From NCBI GenBank assembly GCA_009746045.1, contig RPFO01000305.1, positions 22,304 to 86,303 of the forward strand: DNA of 64,000 nt. The letters are read 5' to 3'. The number at the start of each line of letters is the position of its first letter. The stretch's first letter is position 1. A program made the translations under genes and the position numbers. The DNA comes from Mesostigma viride (taxonomy: Eukaryota; Streptophyta; Mesostigmatophyceae; Mesostigmatales; Mesostigmataceae). Below the pieces are notes generated by a model. It saw nothing but the letters and a program-made list of their open reading frames with translations, did not search any database and had not been told where the DNA came from. Of this stretch, positions 1-11,171 are shown piece after piece.

Positions 1-1
1 T

Positions 2-298
2 CCTAACGGGAGGAACCTAATAGCCCTGCTGCACCGCAAAATCAGCCCGCGTACGGCGGAGCATGATTCATATATATGGTTCCGACTGACCTCCGCCTTC
101 TTCAAGGAGTGTTGCCGGCTCCGGGAGGACCGGCTGGACCTGGAGGGCCAGCGGGCACCATGGTCGGCACGGACCTGGACGTCATATTGGCGTCAGCGCT
201 TGTCGGTGGCGCTGACTCGGGCCATGGCTGACATCATGCTCCGCCGTACGCGGGCTGATTTTGCGGTGCAGCAGGGCTATTAGGTTCCTCCCGTTAGG
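2..298. repeat. Perfect 66-bp inverted repeat with 165-bp loop
   Basis: Bases 2-67 are the exact reverse complement of bases 233-298; I checked the match base by base. The 165-bp loop (68-232) is GC-rich and contains no recognisable gene. Symmetry breaks at position 1 against 299 and at 68 against 232. The perfect arms imply a recent origin or ongoing gene conversion. It could be a foldback element, a palindromic duplication or a long hairpin transcript source. Confidence 0.95.
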
Positions 299-514
299 CG
301 TTTCCATTGGTCTTATCGTAGTATAGAGCTTTGACATGGCTCTGTATATAGGTTTATAGCTGGGCGTTTGCTTTGGTTTGAGTGATTTCACTCTGCTGTA
401 AGTAGTTATATTTTGAATATACATATGGTTCCTCTATTCTGATTTGGCACGCCGCAAAGGTGAAAACCATTTGCGTTCAGTGCCGGTCCGCGGAAAACGC
501 GATCTGCAAATGAA

Positions 515-575
515 TCCAGGCCAGAATCGAACTGGGGACCTCTCGCACCAACTTTTGCTGACTATAGGACGGACG
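515..575 (-). other. tRNA-like remnant (possible SINE head or pseudo-tRNA)
   Basis: On the minus strand a T-arm-like segment can be read near 520-540, with a B-box-like core AGTTCGATTCTGG whose CCAG/CTGG stem closes a TTCGATT loop. It is preceded about 30 bases upstream by an A-box-like TATAGTCAGC. I could not fold a full cloverleaf with a clear anticodon arm and acceptor stem, so this is not called a functional tRNA. A tRNA-derived SINE head or a degenerate tRNA copy are both possible. Confidence 0.25.
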
Positions 576-663
576 TCTCCGGATCCTAAGGCATCGCCAA
601 CTGACACCTACACTCATCCGCAAAAGTTCTCCTCTATCTCCATACCGCTCTCCTCCGGGTGGT

Positions 664-2530
664 GTGTGCCATGGTTTGGTCGGTCTTTCCGGGCTCTCCA
701 CCATCAAGTGCGAGGACGCGGATGGGGCCGCTCTCTACTCATCCAATTACCACCGCCCCGACATTACCGTGCTTGACTACGACGGGCAGGGTTGCCACCT
801 GCTCATCGATGTCTCCGTGGCTCGGGCGCCACGCAAGGACATGTGGTACCACCTCAACCGGCTCGGCGGCCGGCGGCAGCGCACCCCGGTGGAGCACACG
901 GGGGACGGCACGGCGCCGGTTGACCCTTGACCGTTGGTTGGCCCACAATGTTTCCTTGACAGGTGGGGCTCGCGGCCGGCCCCCCCCCGCCGCTTCACCC
1001 CGAGACGGCCGCCCATCTCGGTGTTGCCGGACCCCCCCGCGCCGCCTGCGCCCCCCTCCTCGGCCGTGGACTACCAAGTCGATCCCCGCCTTGCAGGAGG
1101 GCTGCCTTGCCACCAACGGCGTCGTCCAACCCTTCACTTTGAAGGAATTGGACGGCGCCCTTGCTCGCCTGCGGTACGACGCGGCGGTCGGTGTCGACCA
1201 CCTTTCTGCTGAGCTGCTGAAGACCCCTGCCCCGGCAGTGAGGGATCTTCTGCTGGCGTCTGCAACCGTGTCCTGCTCTCTGATGAGCCTCCGCCTGCTG
1301 AGTGCATGGCAGACGGCCATCCGAGTCATGCTGCATGTACAAGAAGGGCTCTGCTGCTGACCCCGAAAACTATCGGGGTGTCTACCTCCAGAGCGCCGGC
1401 CGCGCTGAAGGTCTTCATGCGCATGATGCTGCACAGGCTCCGCGCCGCGCTGGACCCACACCTGGGTGAGTCTCAGATGGGTTTCCGTCGTGGTCGCAAC
1501 ACTGTCATGGCTGTATTTAATTGTTGCGCGCCGGTTGATGGAGGAGGTGCGTCGCCTTTGCCCTGATGGTGTGCCGCTGGTCAGAGTGACAGACAGACTT
1601 CATTTTTGTCGACTATATCGAGGCCTTCGACACGGTCCTCTGGGAGGCTCTTTGGGCCATCCTAGCTCTGGATCGGGTACCGCCAGCGTTTATTGCTGCC
1701 ATTCGTCGACTGTATGAGGGCTCACAGGCAGTAGTGCGGACTGCGGAAGGCACCACCCCACCATTCCCTCTTCATCACCATGCACGTGCGGGGTGTGGCA
1801 AGGTTGTGTCCTGTCCCCATATCTGTTCATTATTGTCGTGGATCACGTCATGCGCCGGGCACGTGCACGCTTTACTGCTTCGAGCCCGGCTGGGACATTC
1901 TTAACGAGCGCGAGCACGGCGGGGGCGGCACTGGCTACTGCCTGGCCGACCTGATTTATGCGGATGACACCACCCTCATCACGCGCCCCGAGCACATTCA
2001 GACCTGGCTGGACTGTCTGGGCTTGGAGGCGAGGGCGGTGGGGTTGGAGATTAGTGTCAAAACTGAGGCGATCGATGGTGATTGGGGCCTCCAGTCGCCC
2101 GCCGGCTCTGCCGCGCCTGCTCGACGGGGCGGAGGCCCCGTTCCGTACGTGATCGCTTCAAACTGTTAGGGAGCATGCTCCCCGACACCGCCGACGATGT
2201 GGACATCCGCATCGGCCTGGCCTGGGCCCGGCTCCGTTCGCTCAATACCTACTGGCGCTCGAAGGGCCTGGGCGAGCACTGTAAGCGCATGCTCTTCAAG
2301 GTCCTCGTCCGGCTCACGGTGCTTACCTATGGCGACGAGGCATGGACACTCACGGACACACTGGCGGCTAAACTAGACGGCATGGTTTACAGGATGCTCC
2401 GACAGGTCCTGAATGTAGGGTTTTCCAAGCATAGGTCATTAGAGTCTTTGTATCAGGGTATGCCTCGCATTTCGGACGAGATTAGGCAGCCGGTAGGATA
2501 GCACTTGTAGGACATCTTGCTCGCACCAGT
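664..2530 (+). pseudogene. Decayed chimeric LINE ORF2 (reverse transcriptase relic)
   Basis: From about 835 onward the plus strand encodes, in several frames, the same reverse transcriptase as the minus-strand element at 46.3-49.2 kb. Visible pieces include the linker after KDMWYHL (839-930), the pre-RT helix (1090-1250), the RT palm YADD motif (YADDTTLI, near 1957-1980) and the C-terminal segment near 2160-2500. Many indels and stops break the frame. The first 150 bases (about 680-830) do not match that element: they encode an RPDI..(D)..LIDVSV segment typical of the C-terminus of another class of retroelement. No 3' stem-loop or AT-rich tail is visible at the right end, so it looks 3' truncated. 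It is not expected to be functional. Confidence 0.85.
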
Positions 2531-2965
2531 TCGGTCGCAGATGTGGGCATCAGCTGTGAGTTTCCACAGTGTGATTGTTGCTGCAATACGATTTGTTAAG
2601 AGTTAAGCGCTGTCATTTGCCACGACATGTGCATTCACGGCGTCCTTCTGCTGCCGCCTGCTGCGCTAGCTGCTCACTGCTCAGTGCTCAGGCCTCAGGA
2701 CTCCTGACTCCTGACTACTCAGGAGTCAGGCCCTCGGCCGTTCCAAATCTCTGCGGGCCATGTCCGGCGTTCAGTTCAACAACAACAACAACAGCAGCAT
2801 CCGCATAGATTTGCTGCCACGATTTGATGCCTAGTATCTCCACTTGGCGCTCGCGATGTTGCCTACAAGGTGTGTTCACCAAACATCGATCTCCGTCCAG
2901 AGTCCAAGCTCCAAGTTTACTCAAGGTACTCGTAAATTTTCGGTTGCTGTTGCTGTTGCTGTTGC

Positions 2966-3010
<45 letters not shown>

Positions 3011-3915
3011 CAGTTGTGTCCCACGCCGCACATGAGCAGCAGAGAATCTGTAGTGTAAATTTTCTGTAGCTGGCCTATAGCTTCTTGTTGTATAATATGC
3101 TTGCCACTTCACAGCGTAGATGTTCCTTGCATCGCCAGCGAACCATGACGTCAAATCGTCCACCAACTAGACTGTGCTTGACCAGCGCGATCCAGGATGG
3201 CAAATTCGCAATTATTTATGTGTCAGCAGGGCGGCCTGGCAAGTAAAGCGCACTCACGTGTAGGCTTTTCTGCTACGACGAGAGGTCTCTAGCAAACCGG
3301 GAACCACTGAGGCCCGAGTCAACCACTGGCCGCAAATATTCTCTCTCTATTTACTATGTCTCCTCCGCAAATGCTGTCGGGATGCCGCAAAGGACACCCT
3401 AATGGAGGCTCGCCCACATGGAGGGTCGTGGAGAAACAGGCGTCTCTGGCGGTGCCTATTCTTAGTGCGAGGCCAGCCGAATCATGCCAAGCTCTTGTGA
3501 TTTGGGGGGGAGGAATGTGGTGTGAAGCTTGTCAACCACGACCCACTTCAGCATAGCACGCACTAAAGTTACCCATGCGAGCGGCCCCAGGCTGAAAGGC
3601 AGTCTGAAAGATGACGCGAGCCAAGAATCGGCACCTTGCAGGTCGTTGAAGGCTTGCCACATGGCCTGCAATGTCTGCCTTTTCCCGAAACCGGAACGGG
3701 CGCATCAGGGCTACATAGAGCGCTGCCAACTTAGCATTCGCCCGGCTGCATAGTAAGATTTGCTATCTGGAAGGCGTGGAATCCAAGCGCTGTAGCACTA
3801 GCATGAATTTGATGCAGGGTTGCACAACTTGATAAATGTGCTGCTATGGACATCTCGTTTGCGAGTAGCTCGTGAGGCCCCGGCGTTGCCAGTCGATACC
3901 TCGAAGTGAAGTGCC
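2531..3915. other. Gene-poor stretch between LINE relic and sulfotransferase gene
   Basis: No coding region is recognisable. It holds a perfect 12-bp hairpin (arms 2703-2714 and 2719-2730, loop CTAC), a short CAA-type triplet run near 2775-2800 and the GTT-type microsatellite at 2941-3010. The promoter and 5' UTR of the gene starting at 3916 should lie in the right part, but I see no decisive element. Confidence 0.5.
2941..3010. repeat. CTGTTG / GTT microsatellite
   Basis: A run of about four CTGTTG-type hexamers grades into roughly 15 GTT triplets. The earlier AAC-type run near 2775-2800 is its complement, so the two could pair as a hairpin about 150 bases across. Confidence 0.95.
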
Positions 3916-6329
3916 ATGCCTCCTGCACAAAGGGTGCGGGGCGGGGGTAGCTCGCTTCTGCGCTGCCTCATGTCCGGCCATTGCAGCCGTATCTCCTTCT
4001 TCCTGATGGGAGTCGTTTTGAGCATCGGCATTGTCTTACTCTACCCTTCCAAACCACAATGTAAGTGGTGCGCGGGCGTACATGTGCTTACTTTTTGCGG
4101 GATGTCTCGCTGTCATCTCTAGAGAATGTGCTGTATAAAAGACATGGACAATTTGCGGTATGGCTCGTACCTGAAACGCCACGTGTCCCCTCTTTCTTTT
4201 ACACCTGGGCAGCACCCGTAGGCTCCTGTATGGAATTCCCGCTTGTGTAATACTTGTCCACGTCAATCGCAAGCCAAGCTTGCCATGTAGCAGTGTCCCT
4301 TACACTTGTTGAAATCAAGCATGTGGCTGCCACCAGTACGCCAGATGTTCCGGTCTTCTCGATATCCATCACAACAATGACATCATTGTGTTTGTGACAT
4401 CAGCGCCTGTCGTGACCGCAATCCTGGCAGCATTTGTTTCGGGAATGCCACATCTATACCTTGTCAACCCACTTTGTTTATTACATCTAGGTGCAAAGAA
4501 AGTCCAGAGGGCGGTCATCCCTAGCTTGTTTCATTTCAATGTCTACTTCCAAACCCTTTATTAGTACTATGTCCTCTTCGATATCCTTTATTTGCACTAT
4601 GTCCTCTTCCACATCCTTTATTTGCACCATGACCTCTTCCACATCCTTTATTTGCACTACGTCCTCTTCCACATCCTTTATTTGCACTACGTCCTCTTCC
4701 ACATCCTTTATTTGCACTACGTCCTCTTCGATACCCTTTATTTGTACTATGTCTACTTCAAAATCCTTAATTTGCACTATGTCCCCGTCCATACCCTTTA
4801 TTTTCTTTATTTGCACTATGTCCTCTTCGATATCCTTTACTTGTACTATGTCCTCTTCCACATCCTTTATTTGCACTATGTCCTCTTCCACATCCTTTAT
4901 TTGCACTATGTCCTCTTCCACATCCTTTATTTGCACTATGTCCTCTTCCACATCCTTTATTTGCACTATGTCCTCTTCCACATCCTTTATTTGCACTATG
5001 TCCTCTTCCACATCCTTTATTTGCACTATGTCCTCTTCCACATCCTTTATTTGCACTATGTCCTCTTCCATATCCTTTATTTGCACTATGTCCTCTTCCA
5101 CATCCTTTATTTGCACTATGTCCTCTTCCGCATCCTTTATTTGCACTATGTCCTCTTCGATACCCTTTATTTGTACTATGTCTACTTCAAAATCCTTAAC
5201 GTTCACTTTTTTATCCTCCTGCGAACGGCATCCACAAAAGGCCATTTCTAGCTTGTCCCCTTTCTAATGCTTCCCCTATATTTCATTCTTTTTTAAAACC
5301 ATGTTTTAGTTTATGTCCAGCGCATGTTTGTTTTTTACATGTTCTGCCTGTATTCCTGTTTCCGCTTCTATTTGGTGCCCTCCCTGCAGATGATGTCCAG
5401 AACGCGGCCTGTCTGACTTTCTTGATTCCTATGTCTATATCCCTATTTCTCCCTATATCTAATTTTATATCTATCGTGCAGACGACGTCCAGCACGCGGT
5501 CGTCCACAAGAACGTCGGCCTCTACGGGACGGGCGAACTTTCCTCCATCGCGCGCCCGCGGAGCGCCGCCCACCACCTCCTGCCCGCTGACGCATCTGGT
5601 GACAGCAGCAAGTACGCCTCAAAATTCGGTTACGACGGATTATCGCCCACCCAGGACGACCCACCCTTGGCCGATGACGCTGACGACTACCGCCCCGAGG
5701 ACGAAGAGGCGTCCTCTCTCCCCGTGTTCAAGGCCCCGCCCTCGGCGGCCAAGCGACCGCGCCGCAAGAAGGGCCAGGAAGGGGCCGAAGTTACCGCGCT
5801 GGAGGCCAGCCGGCGCGTCATCCGCGAGCAGCAGCGGCTGCTGGAGGAGATGCGGTCGAAGCTAGAGAAGCTGCAGGGGGGAGGGGGGGGAGGGGAAGGC
5901 CAGGGGGCGCTACAAGGGGGGGCAGGGAAGGGACAGGGACAGGGGGTAGGGGAGGTGGGCCAGCGGGGGCAGCGTGGCGTTTTGGGCAAGGGTAATGTCG
6001 TGGCGCAGGGCAGGGTCAAGAAACCTCTTGTGGCAGGGGCTAGCAAGAAGGGCGGGCGAGCGAGGGGCGCGCTGATCTGGTCTACCACGTCGGCGACGTC
6101 ATCACGGGGGCAGGCGTCGGAGTACGATGATGTCAGCAGGGGCGGCGCCGTGGGCGGAGGGCAAGTCAACGATGACTATGTGGAGGATGATGTTGACGAC
6201 ACGCCTTCCAGAGGCGGGCTTGCATCGGTCGGTGGGGCCAAGGGTGCGGGGCGGGGCGGCACGCCGACAGCCGTCACGTCTACTAGAGGCACGAAAATAA
6301 CCACGTTCTCCGCATCATTGCCATCATTG

Positions 6330-6365
<36 letters not shown>

Positions 6366-9300
6366 CCGTCGTCATCATTGTCACCGGCAGGTCCGGTCGT
6401 CGACGCCGCACTCCAATGGGAGAGCAAGCCGCTGCCCCCCACCGCAGGGTCCTGGTGGGCACCCTGGTGGTCGCGCGTGACCACTGCCAGCACAGGCACC
6501 AACCCCCGCAACCAGACCCCCTCCCCTTGGAGCCCCAACCGAGGGGCGCCGCAGAACCGGGGATTCACCCGCCCCTCAGCCGAACCCTCGGACGGGCTCC
6601 TCTTCTCGTGGGGCAAGGGTCTGGGCTTCCGAGTGGGCCGAGCCGGCACCGATGAGGAGCACAGCCGGCTGGGGCAGGTGACAGAGGCAGGTTTAGGGGG
6701 TGTCCAGATCGTGGCGGTGGCAGCATCGGCGTTCTCTATGGCCCTCGATGTGCATGGCCGCGTGTGGACGTTTGGTCGGAACGAGTTCTCAGAGCTCGGC
6801 CGGACGACGTCGTCCGATCGAGACGGTCTACCGGCCCTGGTCCAGGGGCCCCTTGCAGACAAGCGGGTGGTGGCGATTGCTGGCGGGAAGCATCACGCGG
6901 TCGTGGCGACCGAGGACGGCGAGGTGTTCACGTGGGGGTCCAACCAGTTTGGCCAGTGTGGCAAGGTCACGCGCCCGACCTGGAACGACCAGGGCGTCGA
7001 GGTGTTCCTGGAGCCGCAGCCAGGGACCCTGGCGGACCCTGGCCCGCTCCGGGGCAAGCGCGTGGTGATCGTGGGCGCGGGGCGCTTCTTCTCGCTGGCA
7101 GTTACGGATGGGGGGGAGGTGTACGGGTGGGGGCGGGTCGGTTTCCTGGGTCAAGGGCTGACCCCAGCCCAGATGGCGGTCCCTCGGCCGGTGTACGTGG
7201 GCACGGGGACGAGGCGGCGGCACGTGGTGGCGGTGGACGCTGGTTTCTCTCATGTGGTTATTCTCACCGCCGACGGCGCCGTGTACACAGTCCTGTCGGG
7301 GGATGATGGGACCGGGAAGGATGACACAGGCCGCAGCGAGGAGGAAAACGGGGTGCTGACAGGGCATGACGCCGACCCCTGGGAGCCCTCGCGCGTGCTG
7401 GGGTTGGAGGACGTGTTCGTGGTCGCGGTGGCGGGGGGCAGGTATCACACGCTCGCCGTCTCCGATGCGGGGGAGGTGTTCAGCTGGGGCTTTGCGACCA
7501 ACGGGGTGCTCGGGCGAGGCGTCTCGGCCGACACGTCCATCGCTGAAGTCCGTCTGGATGCCTTGGACGGGTACCCGCGTCCCCGCGCGGTCGGGGTGGC
7601 CGCGGGGGAGTACTACTCGATGGCGTGGACCGACGATGGGGCCTTGTGGGTGTGGGGCGATAACAGCTACTCGCAGCACGCGAGCGGGATACCTCCACGA
7701 GCGGAGCTCCCTCCTCACATCAGCTTCACGCCACGGAGGGTGGAGGGGACGGGCGGGATGGCACCCGCTCGGGCACGCAAGGAGGGCCCCCCTAAGCTCA
7801 TCCCGGGCCAGATCGGGGTGCTGCTCGTGGCCGCCGGGTACCAATATGGGCTGCTAATCGCCGTCAACTCGATGCAGCACCCGCAACCGCTGCACCTAGC
7901 TGAGGAGGCGCCAGTTGTGAGGTCCTGGTCACGCCCACGGCTGACCCCGCGCCAGCAACAGGCGGTCGTGAAGGAGGAGGAAGCGGAGGTGGTGTCGGAG
8001 GAGGAGACGGCGGATGCCCAGAAGGATGCGACGGGTCAGGGAGGTGGGGGGGCGGGGACAGCGACAGCGCCGCGGCCACGGCCAACGCGGCCCGTGCTAT
8101 CGCCCGCGGAGCAGCGCCCCTGGGGCCCTGGTGGCGTTACATCGCCCAACGCGCTCCTCGTGCGTTCCGCCGCGCCGGATGTTTTCCGCGACGTCCCCTG
8201 GGACGCGGGTTTTGATGCCGCGTTCAAGAACCCGTGCTGGGTCAACGCCACCGGGACACACTGCATGCCGTACTTCCATGTGCTGGGGGAGAGCAAATGT
8301 GGGACGCGGGACTTGTATAACCGGTTGCTGAGGCACCCCGACGTGGGGATGACGTGGGAGTTTGAGCCGAGGTGGTGGGATGACCCGTCGGCACGGGACT
8401 TTGGCAGCTACTTGCTCAACTTCAACGCGGACAGGGACAAGATTTACGCGCGACCCGACAGGGTGGTGTTTGGGGACGCGAGCAGCAGCACATTCTCCTA
8501 CAACGGGGTCGGGCTGAGGGGCGCGCCGTTGGGGCCGGGTCGGCCGTCGCTGGCCCAGGTCATGGCAGCTGTGCAGCCGGGCCTGCGCATGGTGGTAATG
8601 CTGCGCAACCCTCTGGAGAGGTAATTGGTTGTTTCTTAGTTGTAGTTTATTCCGCAGGGCGTGCAGTGTTTGCGGTTGCGCTAGGAGTGGTGAACTGGCG
8701 ATGTTGCGCATCCCTCCGGACAGGCAGGGAGTTACGTTTTTGGTTGTTGGTTGATTCACTTGGGGCTGCGCTGTTGGTTGCTTTACCCACTGTCTGCTGC
8801 TAATCACAAGCACGTAGACCCGCACGTGGATCCGCTATTGAACCCGTTGTCCGCTCACCTATCCACACGGTCCTTCCACTAGGAACCTCAGCACCTGCTC
8901 ATCGCTGCCCTGCTGCGCTCTCTGGATGTGCCCATCCGCCCACACGGTGCGCAAACACCCCCCGACCAAATCCCCACCTCCCCCAGGCTGTACTCCAGCT
9001 TCTACTACTACAACAACTACACGCTGAGCCCGACCATTGGCCCTGATGAATTCCACGCGGCCGTGACGGATGCCATCGCCGACGTGAAGCGCTGCATGGC
9101 CTCCGCCAGCAGTAGCAACAACAACAATAACAACAACAACAATGCAAGGAGCAGGAGGGGCGGGGCTGCCCCTGCCGCAAAGGACAGCGACGATTCCAAT
9201 CATTTTGAATGCGTGACAAAACTGTACAATACGGCCGCACAGCAGCTGGTCAAGGGCATCTACGTGGCCCCACTGAAGAGATGGTACGCATCCTTCCCAC

Positions 9301-9632
9301 GCGACCAGATCATGCTCGTCGAGCATGAGCATTACGTCATGCACACGCGCCGCGTGCTGCGGCAGGTGTTTGAGTTCCTGGGCCTCCAGGCTGAGCTTAA
9401 ACAGGCACAGTGGGACGTGATCCTTGACGACGGTCAGCCCGCGTTCAGCCCCACGCTGCGCAAGGGCAGCGTCGGCTCGGCCGCGCCCATGTATCCGGAC
9501 ACGCGTGCGGCGCTGGAGGCATTCTACAGGCCGTGGAACGAGATGCTGGCCGATGTCACGGGGGACCCCCAGTTTTCATGGGGGGCGGACGTGGCGCCGG
9601 TGGACCGCGACTCGCTCATCTCGCTCGGGTAG
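3916..9632 (+). CDS. Type II membrane RCC1-propeller / carbohydrate sulfotransferase fusion (3 exons)
   Basis: Model: join 3916-4060, 5482-8620, 8987-9632, about 1309 residues. Exon phases fit exactly (1 then 2), and donors GTAAGT and GTAATT are good. The start ATG gives a short basic tail then a hydrophobic segment (residues ~20-43), i.e. a Golgi signal anchor. Next come a coiled coil with basic, Gly- and Ser-rich linkers (poly-Ser ~332-346), an RCC1-like seven-bladed propeller (~420-840, repeated G.V..WG pattern), then a sulfotransferase domain (~925-1309). PAPS-binding motifs are visible: GESKCGT (5' phosphosulfate loop, ~982) and RNPLERLYSS (3' phosphate loop, split by intron 2). The family resembles CHST15-type Golgi enzymes that sulfate glycans, so the likely role is lumenal polysaccharide sulfation. 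The acceptor is unknown. A poly-Asn run (~1138-1148) lies in the catalytic domain. Fusion of RCC1 to a sulfotransferase is unusual. The domains are sure; the link to exon 1 rests on phase and topology. Confidence 0.85.
4497..5230. repeat. 30-bp minisatellite inside intron 1 of the sulfotransferase gene
   Basis: About 24 tandem copies of a 30-bp unit containing TATGTCCTCTTCCACATCC. Because 30 is a multiple of three and the unit lacks stops in several frames, long open frames appear on both strands (252 and 258 codons, repeating ten-residue units such as DVEEDIVQIK on the minus strand). These frames are best read as by-products of the repeat. The variant units near 4732-4775 recur near 5158-5200, so the array seems to contain a larger duplicated block. 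Confidence 0.9.
5381..5417 (+). repeat. Echo of the exon 2 acceptor edge (sulfotransferase gene)
   Basis: The segment CTGCAGATGATGTCCAGAA followed by CGCGG is a diverged copy of the real acceptor and exon start at 5475-5505 (GTGCAGACGACGTCCAGCA then CGCGG). The AG dinucleotides are 92 bases apart. It lies in intron 1, immediately upstream of the used acceptor. Confidence 0.75.
8701..8736 (+). repeat. Echo of the exon 2 donor edge (sulfotransferase gene)
   Basis: ATGTTGCGCATCCCTCCGG ACAGG in intron 2 repeats the exon end ATGCTGCGCAACCCTCTGG AGAGG (8598-8621) 103 bases downstream. The copy covers the codons of the 3' phosphate-binding loop. The GT of the donor has become GC in the copy. Confidence 0.75.
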
Positions 9633-9701
9633 GAGGACGGGGATGGGCCTTGCGAGGCAGCCATTAGAAGAGAAGTGTGGTGACGAGTGGACTGGGGTTC
9701 C

Positions 9702-9925
9702 CTCGTCTCGCTCGGGTAGACCTTTGATGAGGGGAGCTGATGATGCAAGCGCTTGTGTGGATGCAAGCTGGAACTGTGACGGCGGGTGGGCCGCGACTGA
9801 CTCATCTCGCCAGGTAGATGGGGGTTAGCATGGTCGGGACTCCATAGACCGCACGTGGCTCACCTCGCTCAGATTTCTTTTCAAGATGAAGCGAGGGTGA
9901 TGGCATCGGCTCTCCTCACGTTGTT
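9702..9925 (+). repeat. Decayed copies of the sulfotransferase stop-codon edge
   Basis: The end of the gene, CTCATCTCGCTCGGGTAG (9615-9632), recurs as CTCGTCTCGCTCGGGTAG (9702-9719), CTCATCTCGCCAGGTAG (9801-9817) and a weaker CTCACCTCGCTCAGA (9859-9873). Upstream bases (GACCGCGACT-like) are also shared. Spacing is 87, 99 and 58 bases. The copies decay with distance from the gene. Confidence 0.8.
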
Positions 9926-11025
9926 CGCCGAGACGCGGGATGGGATGGTCGTAGCGAGGCTTGCAGGCGTGGATTGGTGAGATACTTGTCATCCCTTGCT
10001 TGGCCACAAGTGTGATGGCACACGAGGGCATCACGAGACAGACAGAAATGGCCTGGTGGTAGGGATGTGGTGTGCATCCTGAAGCATGCAAGCGTTTGTG
10101 AGAGCAGGTTGCAGGAATGCAGCCGGTGCCGTCGTGCAACCCGGAGAAAGGGCCGCTCATCTCCCTGGATCCCAGGCAGGGTGGTAGCGAAACCTACCAG
10201 CAATGGAAGTGTGCGCTGTGAGACATGTACACAACCTTGTGGAGGGTTCTTGCAGCACTATCTCCTTGAAACCTGCGCCGCATAGTCAGAAGCAACGGGA
10301 TGCCAAGTCGTTTTCGCCGTCTTTTTCCGAAGTGGCCCACGTTTCCTAGACCAGCTTATAATGGCAACAAGAACGGTCACTCCTAAGAAGCTGTGCGCTT
10401 GCGAATCCAATGCCATGACAAGGGTGGTGGGTTTCCATATCTTTAAATGGGCTTATCCCGGTGGCGTGCCCTGCTACCCCTCGTGGCCTTCAGTGCGCCT
10501 TTTTCTAGTGGGGGTATTAGGGTCGCTTGGTGGAAACTTGTGCATGTGTCTTTTTAGCTAGCAGAACATTTCGCTCAGCTTGAGCACAGGACCTGCAGAG
10601 CATGAGCTGCCTTGCTAAATAATTAGTTAAATTTATTCATTTATTAACTAATTGCACGTGAGCAACTACTAATTGCACGTGCGAGCATGATCAGGATGCA
10701 AGGTCGCCAGGCACGCCACGGTCAACCTTCCCGCCAATTTACCAGCCTCACACGCCTCCTAGCCCGCCTCGAGCGGGATGAGGCCCAGTCGACACGCCGG
10801 CGACCCCAGCCAGGACGGAGGCGACGCATATCCGCCCTGAAAGAAAGATTCCATGCGTTGACAAGCATTAACCCCAATCGCCACCCTCACCCTCACCCCC
10901 CCCCCACCCCCACCCCCACCTCCAGCACTACCCTTCTCCACCCCCACCCCCACCCCCACCCCCCCGCTAATAGGGCAACGGCCCATTCTTCATTTAGCCA
11001 TGCTATGCCATGCAGAGAGATGCTC
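9926..11025. other. Intergenic, no gene seen; C-rich tract
   Basis: Nothing coding is recognisable. An AT-rich stretch with repeated AATTGCACGTG (about 10647-10685) and a CCCCCACCC-type tract (about 10885-10975) are the only structured parts. The minus strand of the tract has many closely spaced G runs and could form G-quadruplexes. Confidence 0.5.
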
Positions 11026-11060
11026 TCTGTCGAGAAAAATTAAATTAAATTAAATTATAA

Positions 11061-11083
11061 CATGTCTCCGTTGGGAGATCATG
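11061..11083 (-). other. LINE 3'-terminal stem-loop (copy A)
   Basis: In element sense: CATG, an unpaired A, TCTCC, loop CAAC, GGAGA, CATG. It sits just before the TTTAA-type tail. Copies B (27366-27388) and C (46296-46318) have CCTCC/GGAGG instead, so the closing pair changed T-A to C-G while pairing stayed intact. Such stem-loops are recognised by the RT in some LINE families (for example eel UnaL2). Confidence 0.8.
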
Positions 11084-11171
11084 TAGCACATATTCCAGGT
11101 TGGATGGGTGGTGTGGAGGAAGCCGCGTAATCGAACTAACCTAACTTCTAGTCTAGAAAAGCCTATCTACG

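Noticed and set aside
4487-5267. Long open frames on both strands across the 30-bp minisatellite
   Set aside because: The unit length is a multiple of three and stop-free in several frames, so the frames follow from the repeat; the region is inside an intron.
6176-6862. Minus-strand and alternate-frame open regions over the sulfotransferase exon
   Set aside because: Shadows of a GC-rich coding exon; the RCC1 and sulfotransferase motifs are in only one frame.
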